A program made the translations under genes and the position numbers. Of a stretch of DNA of 59,214 nucleotides, positions 17,101 to 24,710 are shown piece after piece. Under the pieces are notes generated by a model that saw nothing but the letters and a program-made list of their open reading frames with translations, was not told where the DNA came from and searched no databases. The stretch comes from Scytonema sp. RU_4_4. GTDB lineage: Bacteria > Cyanobacteriota > Cyanobacteriia > Cyanobacteriales > Nostocaceae. Each line of letters begins with the position of its first letter. Position 1 is the first letter of the stretch. Location: the NCBI GenBank assembly GCA_012031965.1, contig JAAUSC010000013.1:1-59214 (forward strand), read 5' to 3'.

Positions 17101-18620
17101 GGTGAAAGTGAACGAGAGCATCGTTTGGCTCGTTACGGTTTAAACCCGTGTGGTAGATAATAATTTTGCCTCACGTTAAAAACCGGGAAAATTCAAGGAA
17201 GGCTAAGCAGAAAAGTGAGTTATTAGTTATTAATTGAATTTTGAAAAAAGACAATAGAATAACGACTCAATTAATAACTCATGACTGTATGCTAATCTTG
17301 AGCTAACCTTATCATTTAAAAGTTTAAGGTAGTGCAACGCATAGGGGTTGAACCTTTTCAGTGAATAGTACACAGTGATAACTGGTAATTGATAACTGAA
17401 GAGAATATAATACCCTCACGAGTCCCCGGCTACCAAATGGTAGAAAAGTTATGCTGAACTGAACTGGAATTGACCAGTTGTATCCCGACAATGGGTATGA
17501 GGGAAACCTCCAGAGCTAGAGGATAAAAAGCCTTTAGGATAACAAAATTGGAAATTATTGGCTCGAATTTTCACTGCAATTTAAGCGAGATTCACCTGAA
17601 TCAAATTGACCCAAATAACTACAAAGAACAAGAGGAGGCTTTCACTGCTGGTGCGCTTTCTGTAGCAGCACTTTTGCATCACAAATTTATTGAACACCGC
17701 TACCAATACAGCCGTGAATTAGACCCCATTGTCGGTGTTTCCTTTACTGGGTTGTTTGATTTCTTTGTCAAGGCTTTTGGGGTTGATTGGTTGCGCTGGT
17801 GGGAAAAAGGAAGACCTGCAAACGCGGAAGGATTGGCGTTTAAGCGTCAGGAGCAAGAATACTTAAGTTATTGGAAAGATATTGTGCATCGCGTTGTTTG
17901 GGATTACTGCGATCGCCACGGTATAAAACGTCCAAATCGCTGCACCACAGTTCAACCAAGCGGTACCAAGTCTTTGTTAACAGGTGCTAGCCCTGGATGG
18001 CATCCCCCTAAAGCACAAAGATTTCTACGTCGGATTACCTTCCGCAAAAATGACCCCGTAGCGTTGGCTTGTATTGACTACGGCTACAATGTCATACCCT
18101 CTCAATCAGACAAAGATGAACAGGGTAACTTGTTGAATGACCCGTTTGATGTGCGAGTCAGCGAATGGCTGGTGGAAATTCCCGTCGCTGTACCTTGGGC
18201 TGATTTACCAGGTGCTGATGAAATAGAAATCAGTCAATTTAGTGCGATCGCCCAAATGGATTTCTATATGCAGGTACAGAAATTTTATGTCACACATAAT
18301 ACCTCTGCCACTATTGAACTACGGGAACATGAAGTTGAAGCCTTAGGAACTCGGATATATGAAACTATCCGAGATGATGAAGGTTATATTAGTGCTGCAC
18401 TTCTAGCACGTTTTGACGACCTTCAAACTTTTCCCCGCTTACCTTTGAGCCAATAACAAAACAATGCTATGAACAGTTAATGAAAGAAGTGGAAATGCGT
18501 CGCAAAACCAAAGATTTTCATGCTGTTTTAAGCCGCTACGATTTCGGCGAGTTAATAGAAGCAGGACCAGCAGGTTGCGACTCTGATAAGTGCATGATGC
18601 CTGAACCGACCTTGATGTAA
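10900..18620 (+). CDS. nrdJ: Class II (B12-dependent) ribonucleotide reductase NrdJ, split by three introns
   Basis: Reduces ribonucleotides using adenosylcobalamin. Four exons are read here as 10900-11157, 13627-13740, 16300-17154 and 17551-18620. Joined, they give about 765 residues once one missing base near 18443 is restored. Active-site parts: GAYNC (Cys102), NPCGE (Cys408 thiyl-radical site, Glu410), FHC (Cys418) and the C-terminal CDSDKC redox pair (about 752/757). The last two cysteines lie after the frameshift and would be lost as the sequence stands. Both group II introns fall on codon boundaries; the third intron lies between Gly409 and Glu410. No intein is seen. Trichodesmium is known to carry group II introns and inteins in this gene, so the location is an established intron hotspot. 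Confidence 0.92.
11158..13626 (+). mobile_element. Group II intron 1 in nrdJ
   Basis: A 2469-nt intron starting with the group II consensus GTGYG (GTGTGATTCG) and ending in GGTAAT. Domain V is the 34-nt hairpin at 13552-13585 (GAGCCGTG...CACGGTTC with a GAAA-type tip). Domain VI follows, with a TCACG/CGTGG-type stem. About 670 nt of 5' RNA (domains I-III) precede the reverse-transcriptase ORF in domain IV. Splicing joins GGCGGG to ACAGACTGG and restores the reductase frame exactly. The intron is in sense orientation, as needed for splicing. Confidence 0.92.
11827..13620 (+). CDS. ltrA: Group II intron reverse transcriptase/maturase with HNH endonuclease (intron 1)
   Basis: A 597-residue intron-encoded protein for splicing and retrohoming. 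Order: N-terminal RT-0 region (WRKLERAVYKLQKRIY, TQDNQGKNTAGVDG), RT fingers/palm with YGFRPGRSCMDAIEGI, GTPQGGVISPLLANI and the catalytic YADD at about 273-276, the maturase X domain (RLSPIITGWSHYYS), then an HNH domain with CTEC near 518, DH near 535 and HRHCHD. All catalytic residues are present, so it looks intact. A TTG at 11821 is in frame; ATG 11827 is preferred. The ORF does not stop before domain V: its last 23 or so codons read through domains V and VI and end six bases before the splice site. Confidence 0.93.
   Translation: MTKTRENPMVVWTQVNWRKLERAVYKLQKRIYLASGRGDVKAVRKLQKTLLNSWSAKMLAVRKVTQDNQGKNTAGVDGKKALTPKECSELVRTLELSHKSKATRRVWIPKPGKAEKRPLGIPTISERAKQALVKLTLEPEWEAKFEPNSYGFRPGRSCMDAIEGIKVAIKQKSKYVLDADIAKCFDKIDHEKLLNKINTFPKLRRQIKAWLKSGVYDNGAWFPTDEGTPQGGVISPLLANIALHGMEKIVKEFARTLPGKKGNNEKEITIIRYADDFVILHPKLDVLMRAKALIEEFLKDMGLELRPEKTRITHTLEEVRNEAPGFDFLGFNIRQYPVGKHATGKNTHGIPLGYKTYVKPSKKAVKAHYQRLADEIDKLKSCQSQVELIKRLSPIITGWSHYYSKVNSAESFKVLDHLLTMKLIAWVKARHLHKSTKRWIGKYFGTKDKSSWVFRAITEDKNLYLTYHSDFHIQKFVKVKGEVSPYNGDLTYWATRMGKSAELPTRVSKLLKKQNGKCTECNGYFRDGDVMEVDHILPRSKGGKDVYENYQLLHRHCHDIKTKRDGTHDKSQIIEEPCDAKVSRTVLKPSHVGDSVA
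13627..13740 (+). CDS. nrdJ: nrdJ exon 2 (38 codons between two group II introns)
   Basis: Encodes TDWLKEQKNFSGAYNCTSTN and on to MMGC, residues 87-124, including Cys102, the equivalent of the active-site redox cysteine. It starts and ends on codon boundaries. It has no start of its own and can only be expressed by splicing. Confidence 0.92.
14407..16293 (+). CDS. ltrA: Group II intron reverse transcriptase/maturase with HNH endonuclease (intron 2)
   Basis: A 628-residue relative of the intron 1 protein with the same domain order: RT-0 (INWKKIQRIVFKLQKRIH), YGFRPGRATHDAIEAI, GTPQGGVISPLLANI, YADD near 298-301, X domain (RLNPIIQGWANYYS) and HNH (CGHCGLTF, ELDHIIPISLGGK, HRHCHD). Just before the YADD strand it carries about 22 extra residues (near 268-290, NPSGSPVASTGGTPARR) absent from the sister protein. 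They are encoded by a palindromic intergenic repeat (15211-15275). Whether the enzyme tolerates this is unknown; the frame stays open. Like intron 1, the ORF runs through domains V/VI and stops six bases before the splice site. Confidence 0.92.
   Translation: MKTTKTSFKTTVVWNTINWKKIQRIVFKLQKRIHKAAQRGDVKAVRRLQKILMKSWYAKLLATRQVTQDNQGKKTAGVDGVKSLGYAQRLELANNLGTRGKVKPTRRIWIPKLGTDEKRPLGIPVMADRANQALAKFALEPQWEARFEPNSYGFRPGRATHDAIEAIYLAIHCKAKYVLDADISKCFDNIDHQKLLNKLNTYPSMRRMIRNWLKAGFMDGRDMFPTETGTPQGGVISPLLANIALHGMEEVIKEYANTLPTRRNYGKKQNPSGSPVASTGGTPARRWIHRNALSLIRYADDFVIIHEDINVVLGAKTVIEGFLKDIGLELKPSKTRICHTFEEYEREQPGFDLLGFNIRQFPVNDGMSAKAPKTGKILGFQTIIQPSKKAVQRHYKAISDIIDSHKAAPQKVLIQRLNPIIQGWANYYSAACSTDAFTGLNHMIYTKLTSWARYRHPNKGSKWVAQKYWITVDGDNWVFGYTNPETDERYILSKHTWTKIVRHIKVKGETSPFNGDFVYWGSRTGKSKEIPSLLAKILHKQKGKCGHCGLTFTTEDQIELDHIIPISLGGKRKFDNIQALHRHCHDQKTARDGSLSSSHDKGMFSEEPDEVKVSCPVLKTSSTREGVA
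15211..15275. repeat. Palindromic repeat inserted in frame in maturase 2
   Basis: Contains ACCCTTCGGGTTC, CCAGTCGCC and GGGGGGAACCCCC in order, the same series of blocks as the intergenic repeat at 39489-39582 (ACCCTTACGGGTTCGCCAGTCGC ... GGGGGAAACCCCC). It adds about 22 codons to the reverse transcriptase without breaking the frame. Confidence 0.8.
16300..17154 (+). CDS. nrdJ: nrdJ exon 3
   Basis: Encodes residues 125-409, the large central part of the reductase (GTGAVLEPQYINKLPPIRNH, then GDSRQGW, GNIRRSAGMRQG and finally GLNPCG). In the unspliced sequence the frame runs two codons further and stops at 17158-17160. The last codon is Gly409, after the radical Cys408. Confidence 0.92.
17155..17550 (+). 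ncRNA. Putative group I intron in nrdJ (no ORF)
   Basis: A 396-nt insertion splits NPCG from EIIGSNFHC. It lacks GTGYG and any domain V, so it is not group II. Group I hallmarks: the 5' exon ends in U and the insertion ends in G. Exon CGTGTGGT (17147-17154) can pair with GCCTCACG (17168-17175) with one mismatch and a terminal U-G wobble, as in P1. The 3' exon GAAATT (17551-17556) can pair with AATTTT (17162-17167), directly 5' of that guide, as in P10. A catalytic core (P3-P8) was not traced with confidence. A long AT-rich hairpin (GTTATTAATTGA/TCAATTAATAAC) and a short tandem-repeat block near 17370-17400 probably sit in peripheral loops. Confidence 0.7.
17551..18620 (+). CDS. nrdJ: nrdJ exon 4, frameshifted near the 3' end
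   Basis: Encodes Glu410 to the C-terminus: FHCNLSEIHLNQIDP, TTVQPSGTKSLLTGASPGWHPP (substrate loop) and THNTSATIEL. Near 18443 the frame shifts: as given it ends in LPLSQ at 18456, but in the next frame it continues FEPITKQCYEQLMKEVEMRRK to CDSDKCMMPEPTLM, stopping at 18620. One missing base (probably a C in ACCTTTGAG) explains it. The lost part carries the CX4C pair that re-reduces the active site. Confidence 0.9.
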
Positions 18621-18621
18621 A

Positions 18622-18720
18622 TATAGCGGTTTTCATCCGGATGAAGTACATTTTCATCTGCGTCGAGGGTGCAGTCCCGTTAACTCTTTGATGTATTGCA
18701 CCCAATTGAAAACCGCTAGT
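18622..18720. repeat. MITE-like repeat with 11-bp terminal inverted repeats
   Basis: About 97 bp bounded by TAGCGGTTTTC and GAAAACCGCTA, right after nrdJ. A related copy in inverse orientation is found at 58919-59030 (shared blocks CTGCGTCGAGGGTGC and TTGATGTATTGCACCCAA in reverse complement). This is typical of a short non-autonomous element. Confidence 0.75.
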
Positions 18721-18913
18721 CCTAGTTTGGTGGAGGAGATACCCGTAAGCGTATCGAGAACAAGAGCGGTGGTTATAGTGGAATTTTACATCACCGCTCA
18801 TAACTATAGTCCTCATGCCTTCCCTTACGATAACAATGCTAAGAAGGCATCACCCGACACGTTACGATCGCTTTAATAGTTTTAATTTTTAACTGAGTGA
18901 CAGGAGATTTCTC

Positions 18914-19141
18914 ATGTTCATTGATGAATTAACACCAATATTGAAACAATTCACCGAGCATCCAGTCTCCTTTATGGGTGGCTTCGTCTCTGGTTTGCTG
19001 CGACTCAATCTTGCTGAAGACCCTGTGAAAAGCTGGCTTTCTGAACAACTCGGCTCAAGTACGAACACGAGTTTCACCACTCAATCCACTGAAGCACATA
19101 ATGGCAAAGCTGGTGGTCCTCAGTCAATTAGCATCGAATAG
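18914..19141 (+). CDS. Small conserved cyanobacterial protein
   Basis: A 75-residue protein of unknown function. The first 50 residues (MFIDELTPILKQFTEHPVSF, MGGFVSGLLRLNLAEDPVKSWLSEQ) look conserved and amphipathic; the Ser/Thr-rich tail looks variable. A ribosome binding site-like AGGAGA lies about 7 bases before the ATG (CAGGAGATTTCTCATG). A terminator-like hairpin follows at 19189-19211. Confidence 0.65.
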   Translation: MFIDELTPILKQFTEHPVSFMGGFVSGLLRLNLAEDPVKSWLSEQLGSSTNTSFTTQSTEAHNGKAGGPQSISIE

Positions 19142-19188
19142 AGTCCAGGAATACTAATTTTTCTTTAAATTTCACCCAAAGAAGCAAG

Positions 19189-19214
19189 GATACTAAGGAA
19201 ACCTTAGTATCTTT
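19189..19214 (+). terminator. Hairpin terminator-like
   Basis: GATACTAAGG and CCTTAGTATC form a perfect 10-bp stem with a 3-base loop followed by a short TTT. It lies about 50 bases after the small conserved gene. Confidence 0.6.
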
Positions 19215-19693
19215 AGCAACCTCGAAATTTTATACCCTTTATAGAAGTCAGGAAGAAGACTCCATTAAGGAGCCACAATGCTGATTCATCAAGCAACTGC
19301 CCTCGTCTTTATATAAGGTTATTCTATTTTTATTGTGCAAAAAATTACATCTAATCTCAGTACTTTTTCAATTCTTACTTTTAGTCCCTGTGAAGCGTTA
19401 AAAATTTCAATTTCCACATCTACACAAACTTATAAGTCAAGCTAATTTCAATTGAGAACTGATTGTAAAATCTCATACTTTGAAAATTGACAAAATCAGT
19501 TATGATCTGTAACGTATGCGAAAATTCAGCCCAACCACTGGCCAAGTCCTAAGAAGATTCAACTTCGTTGGTTCATTCTTTCCTGCGCTCTTTGCCATTG
19601 GTGAATCAGGCGAGACAAAAGCAATTTTTGCTATTTGTTGTACCTATTTTTACGCTGAATGATTCGCTCTTCGTTGCGACTTACGTGATTCAC
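19215..19693. other. Long 5' leader or spacer before RRM gene
   Basis: About 480 AT-rich bases without a gene. Cold-regulated RNA-binding protein genes of cyanobacteria often have long leaders, so part of this may be transcribed; nothing specific can be pointed to. Confidence 0.35.
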
Positions 19694-19969
19694 ATGACTA
19701 TTTACGTTGGAAATCTCTCCTACCGCGCCACAGAAGCAGATTTAAAAGTAGTATTTGCAGAATATGGCGAGGTTCAAAGAGTCGTCTTACCTACTGACCG
19801 CGAAACTGGTCGATTGCGCGGCTTTGCCTTTGTAGACATGAGTGAAGATGCCCAAGAGGATGCAGCTATTACAGAATTAGATGGTGCTGAATGGATGGGT
19901 CGCCAACTCAGAGTTAATAAGGCTAAACCACGCGAGGAGGAACGACGAAGTAGTTGGGTGAAAAGATAA
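19694..19969 (+). CDS. RRM-type RNA-binding protein (Rbp)
   Basis: A 91-residue single-RRM protein. RNP2 is IYVGNLSY near residues 3-10 and RNP1 is RGFAFVDM near 44-51, with the aromatic residues that stack on RNA. This is the cyanobacterial Rbp type, in which some members are induced by cold. The C-terminus after the domain is short and basic (KPREEERRSSWVKR) without a Gly-rich tail. The frame is open upstream to 19568, but those residues are not RRM-like, and ATG 19694 gives the classical MTIYVGNLSY start. Confidence 0.9.
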   Translation: MTIYVGNLSYRATEADLKVVFAEYGEVQRVVLPTDRETGRLRGFAFVDMSEDAQEDAAITELDGAEWMGRQLRVNKAKPREEERRSSWVKR

Positions 19970-20546
19970 TAGTCTCAATATCGATGAATAATCATAATAA
20001 CAAATTGTTTCCTAGTTATGCAAGCTATTGATTGCTGAAATATCTAGAAACAATGAATCAAACAATTCGATGAAGTGAAAAGTTATGCCCGACGAATTGT
20101 GACTCCAAAATCATGGTCATAATGAGTCGGTTTTTCAAATGCTTAAGTATACTTAACGACACTTGATCAACTAAGAATGGAGCGTTTACTTTTTTTGTTT
20201 TTCCATTCTTCTCTAAATCTTCCCAGCGAATGATGTCAAATAGCAACTCTTTATAGTATGGAGTGTTTTTTTCTTGTATAAGTGCATTTCTGTACATCTA
20301 CAATATATTTCTCTGGTGAACAACTATTGTATCTAAATCTTCCTGAAGACTGAGTAGACTTACCCAAGTACAGCATCCTAAAGTCGTGACTTAGCCTTGT
20401 ATAGACCCATAGCTAATTCATTTCTTTAGTTTATCTAAAATCACATTCAACTTGTCAAATAACCTTTCTAAGATAGAGGCAGCAACCACAAGTTGCAAAG
20501 CACGGGACGAACCCAACAAACACCTAGTCTCTAGGGAGGTTAGAAC
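19970..20546. other. Spacer between rbp and fbp
   Basis: About 575 bases. A 79-codon minus-strand frame (20058-20297) is not recognised and is not called. The region should hold the fbp promoter; no motif could be assigned safely. Confidence 0.35.
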
Positions 20547-21596
20547 ATGGCTAGAGCGCCGGAATCTTTAGAGTTGGATACGAACGAAGTCATAGACAAG
20601 GCATTAGATCGTGATTGTACAACATTATCGCGTCATGTCCTGCAGCAACTTCAGAGCTTTTCACCCCAAGCACAGGATCTGAGTGCGCTCATGAATCGGA
20701 TCGCCCTAGCTGGCAAACTGATTGCTCGTCGCCTCAGCCGTGCAGGTTTAATGGAAGGGGTTCTCGGATTTACAGGGGAAGTCAATGTGCAGGGAGAATC
20801 CGTCAAAAAGATGGATGTCTATGCCAATGATGTCTTTATCTCAGTTTTCAAGCAAAGCGGTTTAGTCTGTCGCCTAGCTTCCGAGGAAATGGAAAAACCC
20901 TACTACATTCCTGAAAACTGCCCTATAGGTCGCTACACTCTTTTGTATGACCCCATTGATGGCTCATCCAATACCGATACAAATCTCAGTTTGGGTTCCA
21001 TCTTCGCAATTCGGCAACAGGAAGGAAACGATCTCAATAGTGAAGCCAACGATCTGCTAGCTCCTGGACAACGGCAAATTGCAGCAGGGTACATATTATA
21101 TGGTCCCAGCACAATGCTGGTCTATACTATTGGTAAGGGAGTTCATTCATTTACCCTTGACCCTAGTTTAGGAGAGTTTATACTCACAGAAGAAAACATC
21201 CGGATTCCTGAACACGGTCCCGTATACAGCGTCAACGAGGGGAACTTTTGGCAGTGGGATGAACCAATTCGGGAGTATGTTCGCTATGTCCACAGAACAG
21301 AAGGCTACACCGCTCGTTATAGTGGGGCAATGGTAAGTGACATCCACAGAATTTTGCTTCAAGGCGGTGTTTTTCTTTACCCAGGGATACTTCCGAAACC
21401 AGAAGGTAAGCTGCGCTTACTTTATGAATCTGCTCCCCTAGCCTTTGTCATCGAGCAAGCAGGTGGTCGCGCCACTACGGGACACATGGATATCTTAGAC
21501 GTGGTACCGAAAAAACTGCATCAGCGCACACCTTTGATTATTGGAAGCCCAAAAGATGTTGCAAAGGTAGAATCTTTCATTCAGAACGGTCACTAG
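20547..21596 (+). CDS. fbp: Fructose-1,6-bisphosphatase class I
   Basis: Hydrolyses fructose 1,6-bisphosphate to fructose 6-phosphate. At 349 residues it matches cyanobacterial class I enzymes. Metal and substrate motifs seen: [28 protein letters not shown] (about 131-149), [17 protein letters not shown] and [21 protein letters not shown]. It starts the fbp-tal-zwf-opcA cluster, known from heterocystous cyanobacteria where it supports the oxidative pentose phosphate pathway in the dark and in heterocysts. A likely GGGAGG ribosome binding site is seen (CTAGGGAGGTTAGAACATG). Confidence 0.95.
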   Translation: MARAPESLELDTNEVIDKALDRDCTTLSRHVLQQLQSFSPQAQDLSALMNRIALAGKLIARRLSRAGLMEGVLGFTGEVNVQGESVKKMDVYANDVFISVFKQSGLVCRLASEEMEKPYYIPENCPIGRYTLLYDPIDGSSNTDTNLSLGSIFAIRQQEGNDLNSEANDLLAPGQRQIAAGYILYGPSTMLVYTIGKGVHSFTLDPSLGEFILTEENIRIPEHGPVYSVNEGNFWQWDEPIREYVRYVHRTEGYTARYSGAMVSDIHRILLQGGVFLYPGILPKPEGKLRLLYESAPLAFVIEQAGGRATTGHMDILDVVPKKLHQRTPLIIGSPKDVAKVESFIQNGH

Positions 21597-21747
21597 AAGA
21601 GCGTAAAAAGAGCAGTATCGGGTGTAGTAAGCACGTACAGCCATGAGTGAGCGGTTAGTCATGAGCCATTATGGGTCAATAGAACAACTAACAGCTTGAC
21701 AAACGTCACTTAGATACATTAAAAGCAGGAGTCAAAGGAATACAGCT

Positions 21748-22893
21748 ATGGCAACTAATCAACTACTGGAAATTAAAAAGTACGGTCAAAGCATCTGGAT
21801 GGATAATTTGAGCCGTGATATTATTCAATCCGGCGAACTCAAAGACCTGGTTGAAAATAAAGGAATCTGTGGGATTACCTCCAACCCAGCCATCTTTGAA
21901 AAAGCGATCGCCGGAAACGCGATTTATGATGCTGATATAGAAGCAGGAATCCGCCAGGGATTACCAACAGACAAAATTTATGAATCGCTAGCTTTTGCAG
22001 ATATCCGCAACGCCTGTGATATTCTACGCCCCGTTTATGATGCAACCAATGGATTGGATGGTTATGTCAGTATCGAAGTTCCACCAACCATAGCTCATGA
22101 TACAGAGGCAACAATCAAAGAAGCCCGTCGCTATTACCAAGAAATTGGTCGGGAAAATGTCATGATTAAAATTCCTGGTACAGATGCGGGTTTACCTGCA
22201 GCTGAGCAGGTGATAGCCGATGGCATTAATGTCAACGTTACCCTGTTGTTCTCTGTTGAAAGCTACATCAAGACAGCTTGGGCTTACATTAGCGGTTTAG
22301 AAAAACGGGTAGCCGAAGGTAAGGATATTAGCAAAATTGCTTCTGTCGCAAGCTTCTTCCTGAGCCGGATTGACAGCAATATTGATGGTAAGATTGACGC
22401 GAAATTGAAAAAAGGCGTCGATGACATTACCGTAGAAGCTAAGCTAAAAGTTGTCAAAGGGAAAGTGGCGATCGCCAACGCGAAAATTGCTTACCAGGAA
22501 TACAAGAAGATTATTCAGACAGACAGCTGGAAAGCATTAGCAGCCAAGGGAGCAAAAGTACAGCGTCTCCTGTGGGCAAGCACCAGCACCAAAGACCCCA
22601 ACTACAGCGACGTGATGTATGTTGATGAGTTAGTGGGTCCCGACACTGTAAATACCTTGCCACCTTCGACAATAGATGCTTGTGCTGACCACTGTGATGT
22701 CGCCAACCGCATTGAAACAGGGGTAGAAGAAGCTTACCAACTGATAGAAAGCCTCAAAGACCCAGATATCAACATCGATATCAACGCGGTGATGGACGAA
22801 CTGCTTGTTGAAGGTATCGATAAGTTTGTCAAGCCCTTTGAATCGCTGATGAACTCCCTAGAAACTAAGGTTAAACAGTTGTCTCCTGTGTAG
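21748..22893 (+). CDS. tal: Transaldolase
   Basis: Transfers a dihydroxyacetone unit between sugar phosphates in the pentose phosphate pathway. At 381 residues it belongs to the longer cyanobacterial/actinobacterial TalB-type. GICGITSNPAIFEKAI (near 40-55) and VMIKIPGTDAGLPAAEQ with the Schiff-base lysine near 140 are present. It follows fbp by about 150 bases on the same strand. Confidence 0.95.
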   Translation: MATNQLLEIKKYGQSIWMDNLSRDIIQSGELKDLVENKGICGITSNPAIFEKAIAGNAIYDADIEAGIRQGLPTDKIYESLAFADIRNACDILRPVYDATNGLDGYVSIEVPPTIAHDTEATIKEARRYYQEIGRENVMIKIPGTDAGLPAAEQVIADGINVNVTLLFSVESYIKTAWAYISGLEKRVAEGKDISKIASVASFFLSRIDSNIDGKIDAKLKKGVDDITVEAKLKVVKGKVAIANAKIAYQEYKKIIQTDSWKALAAKGAKVQRLLWASTSTKDPNYSDVMYVDELVGPDTVNTLPPSTIDACADHCDVANRIETGVEEAYQLIESLKDPDINIDINAVMDELLVEGIDKFVKPFESLMNSLETKVKQLSPV

Positions 22894-22904
22894 GAACTGG
22901 ATAG

Positions 22905-22980
22905 TTATCAGTTACCAGTGAACAGTTATCAGTTACCAGTGAACAGTTATCAGTTACTGGATAACTGATAACTGGTTGAC
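22905..22980. repeat. Short tandem repeats between tal and zwf
   Basis: More than two copies of a 21-base unit (AACAGTTATCAGTTACCAGTG), followed by the inverted form ACTGGATAACTGATAACTGG, so the block can fold into a hairpin. It is of the same family as blocks at 26100-26200 and 31920-31990. Confidence 0.8.
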
Positions 22981-23083
22981 AACTAACGACTAACAATTCC
23001 TATTGCCCCTAATCCCTTTTGGGGACGCTCGCTGAGTTCCCCAATCTCTAATCGCAATTCTCCATCAGAAATCTAAAATTGTT

Positions 23084-24613
23084 ATGGTCAGTCTGCTAGA
23101 AAATCCCCTGCGGGTTGGTCTGCAACAGCAACGGATGCCGGAACCTCAGATCATAGTTATCTTTGGTGCTTCCGGCGACCTGACTTGGCGCAAACTGGTA
23201 CCAGCACTATACAAACTGCGACAAGAACGGCGCATTCCACCAGAAATCAGCATTGTTGGTGTAGCACGTCGGGACTGGAGCCACGAGTACTTCCGCGAAC
23301 AGATGCGTAAGGGCATGGAAGAAGCTCATGGCGGTGTCGGTGCGGAGGAACTCTGGCAAGACTTCTCCCAAGGTCTGTTCTACTGCTCTGGTGATATCGA
23401 CAAGCCTGAAAGTTACCAGAAACTGAAGAATTTCTTGAGTGAGTTAGACGAGAAAAGGGGAACACGCGGAAACCGGATGTTTTACCTGTCTGTTGCGCCG
23501 AATTTCTTTCCAGAGGCAATTAGGCAACTTGGTTCAGGGGGGATGCTGGAAGATCCGTACAAACATCGTCTAATGATTGAAAAACCCTTTGGTCGAGACT
23601 TGGCTTCTGCCCAAAGTCTTAACCGAGTGGTACAGAAATATTGCAAAGAAGAACAAGTATACCGGATTGACCACTACCTCGGAAAAGAAACAGTTCAGAA
23701 TCTGCTGGTGTTTCGCTTTGCCAATGCAATTTTTGAACCCCTGTGGAATCGTCAATTTGTTGATCACGTTCAGATCACTGTAGCAGAAACCGTAGGAGTT
23801 GAAGACCGAGCCGGATACTATGAAAGCTCCGGCGCTCTGCGAGATATGTTGCAAAACCACCTCATGCAACTTTTCTTATTCACCGCGATCGAGCCTCCCA
23901 ATGCCCTAGATGCCGACAGCATCCGTACGGAAAAAGTGAAGGTACTCCGGGCGACTCGATTAGCTGATGTCCAAAATCTCCACCGTTCTGCAGTCCGCGG
24001 TCAGTATAGCGCTGGCTGGATGAAGGGTAAACCCGTGCCTGGGTATCATGAGGAACCAGGAGTTAATCAGAATTCCACAACACCCACCTATGTGGCGGTG
24101 AAGTTTCTGGTTGACAACTGGCGCTGGCAAGGAGTTCCGTTCTACTTGCGTACTGGTAAGCGGATGCCAAAAAAAGTGAGTGAGATTTCGATCCACTTCC
24201 GCGAAGTTCCTTCTCGGATGTTTCCATCCGCTGCCCAACAAATGGCTGGTAACATTTTGGCAATGCGGATTCAGCCTAATGAAGGAATTTCTCTACGCTT
24301 TGAAGTCAAGATGCCAGGAGCGGAATTCCGTACCCGTTCCGTTGACATGGACTTTACTTATGGTTCTTTTGGTATCCAAGCAACTTCCGATGCCTATGAC
24401 CGCCTGTTTTTAGATTGTATGATGGGCGATCAGACATTATTCACACGGGGAGACGAAGTAGAAGCTGCTTGGCAGGTGGTGACACCAATCCTTTCTGTTT
24501 GGGATGCACCTGCAGATCCGGCATCAGTTCCCCGATATGAAGCTGGTACTTGGGAACCAGCTGAAGCGGAGTTGTTAATTAACCAGGATGGTCGCCGCTG
24601 GCGCAGACTATAG
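23084..24613 (+). CDS. zwf: Glucose-6-phosphate 1-dehydrogenase
   Basis: Oxidises glucose 6-phosphate with NADP+, the entry to the oxidative pentose phosphate pathway. A 509-residue protein with the nucleotide-binding [18 protein letters not shown] (near 29-46), the active-site [13 protein letters not shown] (near 196-208) and the [21 protein letters not shown] segment. Length and motifs are complete. The protein is regulated through OpcA, encoded 98 bases downstream. Confidence 0.96.
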   Translation: MVSLLENPLRVGLQQQRMPEPQIIVIFGASGDLTWRKLVPALYKLRQERRIPPEISIVGVARRDWSHEYFREQMRKGMEEAHGGVGAEELWQDFSQGLFYCSGDIDKPESYQKLKNFLSELDEKRGTRGNRMFYLSVAPNFFPEAIRQLGSGGMLEDPYKHRLMIEKPFGRDLASAQSLNRVVQKYCKEEQVYRIDHYLGKETVQNLLVFRFANAIFEPLWNRQFVDHVQITVAETVGVEDRAGYYESSGALRDMLQNHLMQLFLFTAIEPPNALDADSIRTEKVKVLRATRLADVQNLHRSAVRGQYSAGWMKGKPVPGYHEEPGVNQNSTTPTYVAVKFLVDNWRWQGVPFYLRTGKRMPKKVSEISIHFREVPSRMFPSAAQQMAGNILAMRIQPNEGISLRFEVKMPGAEFRTRSVDMDFTYGSFGIQATSDAYDRLFLDCMMGDQTLFTRGDEVEAAWQVVTPILSVWDAPADPASVPRYEAGTWEPAEAELLINQDGRRWRRL

Positions 24614-24710
24614 AAGAATGAAGGGTAAAGGATAAAAATAGAATTTTTCCAATTCCTTTATCCTTCTGCAAGTCATACTTCATAACTTTATACTTCATAC
24701 TTCAACTGCT

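Noticed and set aside
17155-17550. Third nrdJ insertion as a group II intron
   Set aside because: It lacks the GTGYG start and any domain V-like GAGCCG...GGTTC hairpin; exon pairings fit group I better.
10900-18620. Inteins in nrdJ
   Set aside because: The exon-encoded protein is continuous over all conserved motifs, with no intein start (Cys/Ser with block A) or terminal HN pair.
20058-20297. 79-codon minus-strand frame
   Set aside because: No family features; may be a remnant but nothing supports it.
22905-22980. CRISPR-like array
   Set aside because: Units are directly adjacent without spacers and match the tandem repeats spread over the window; no cas genes.
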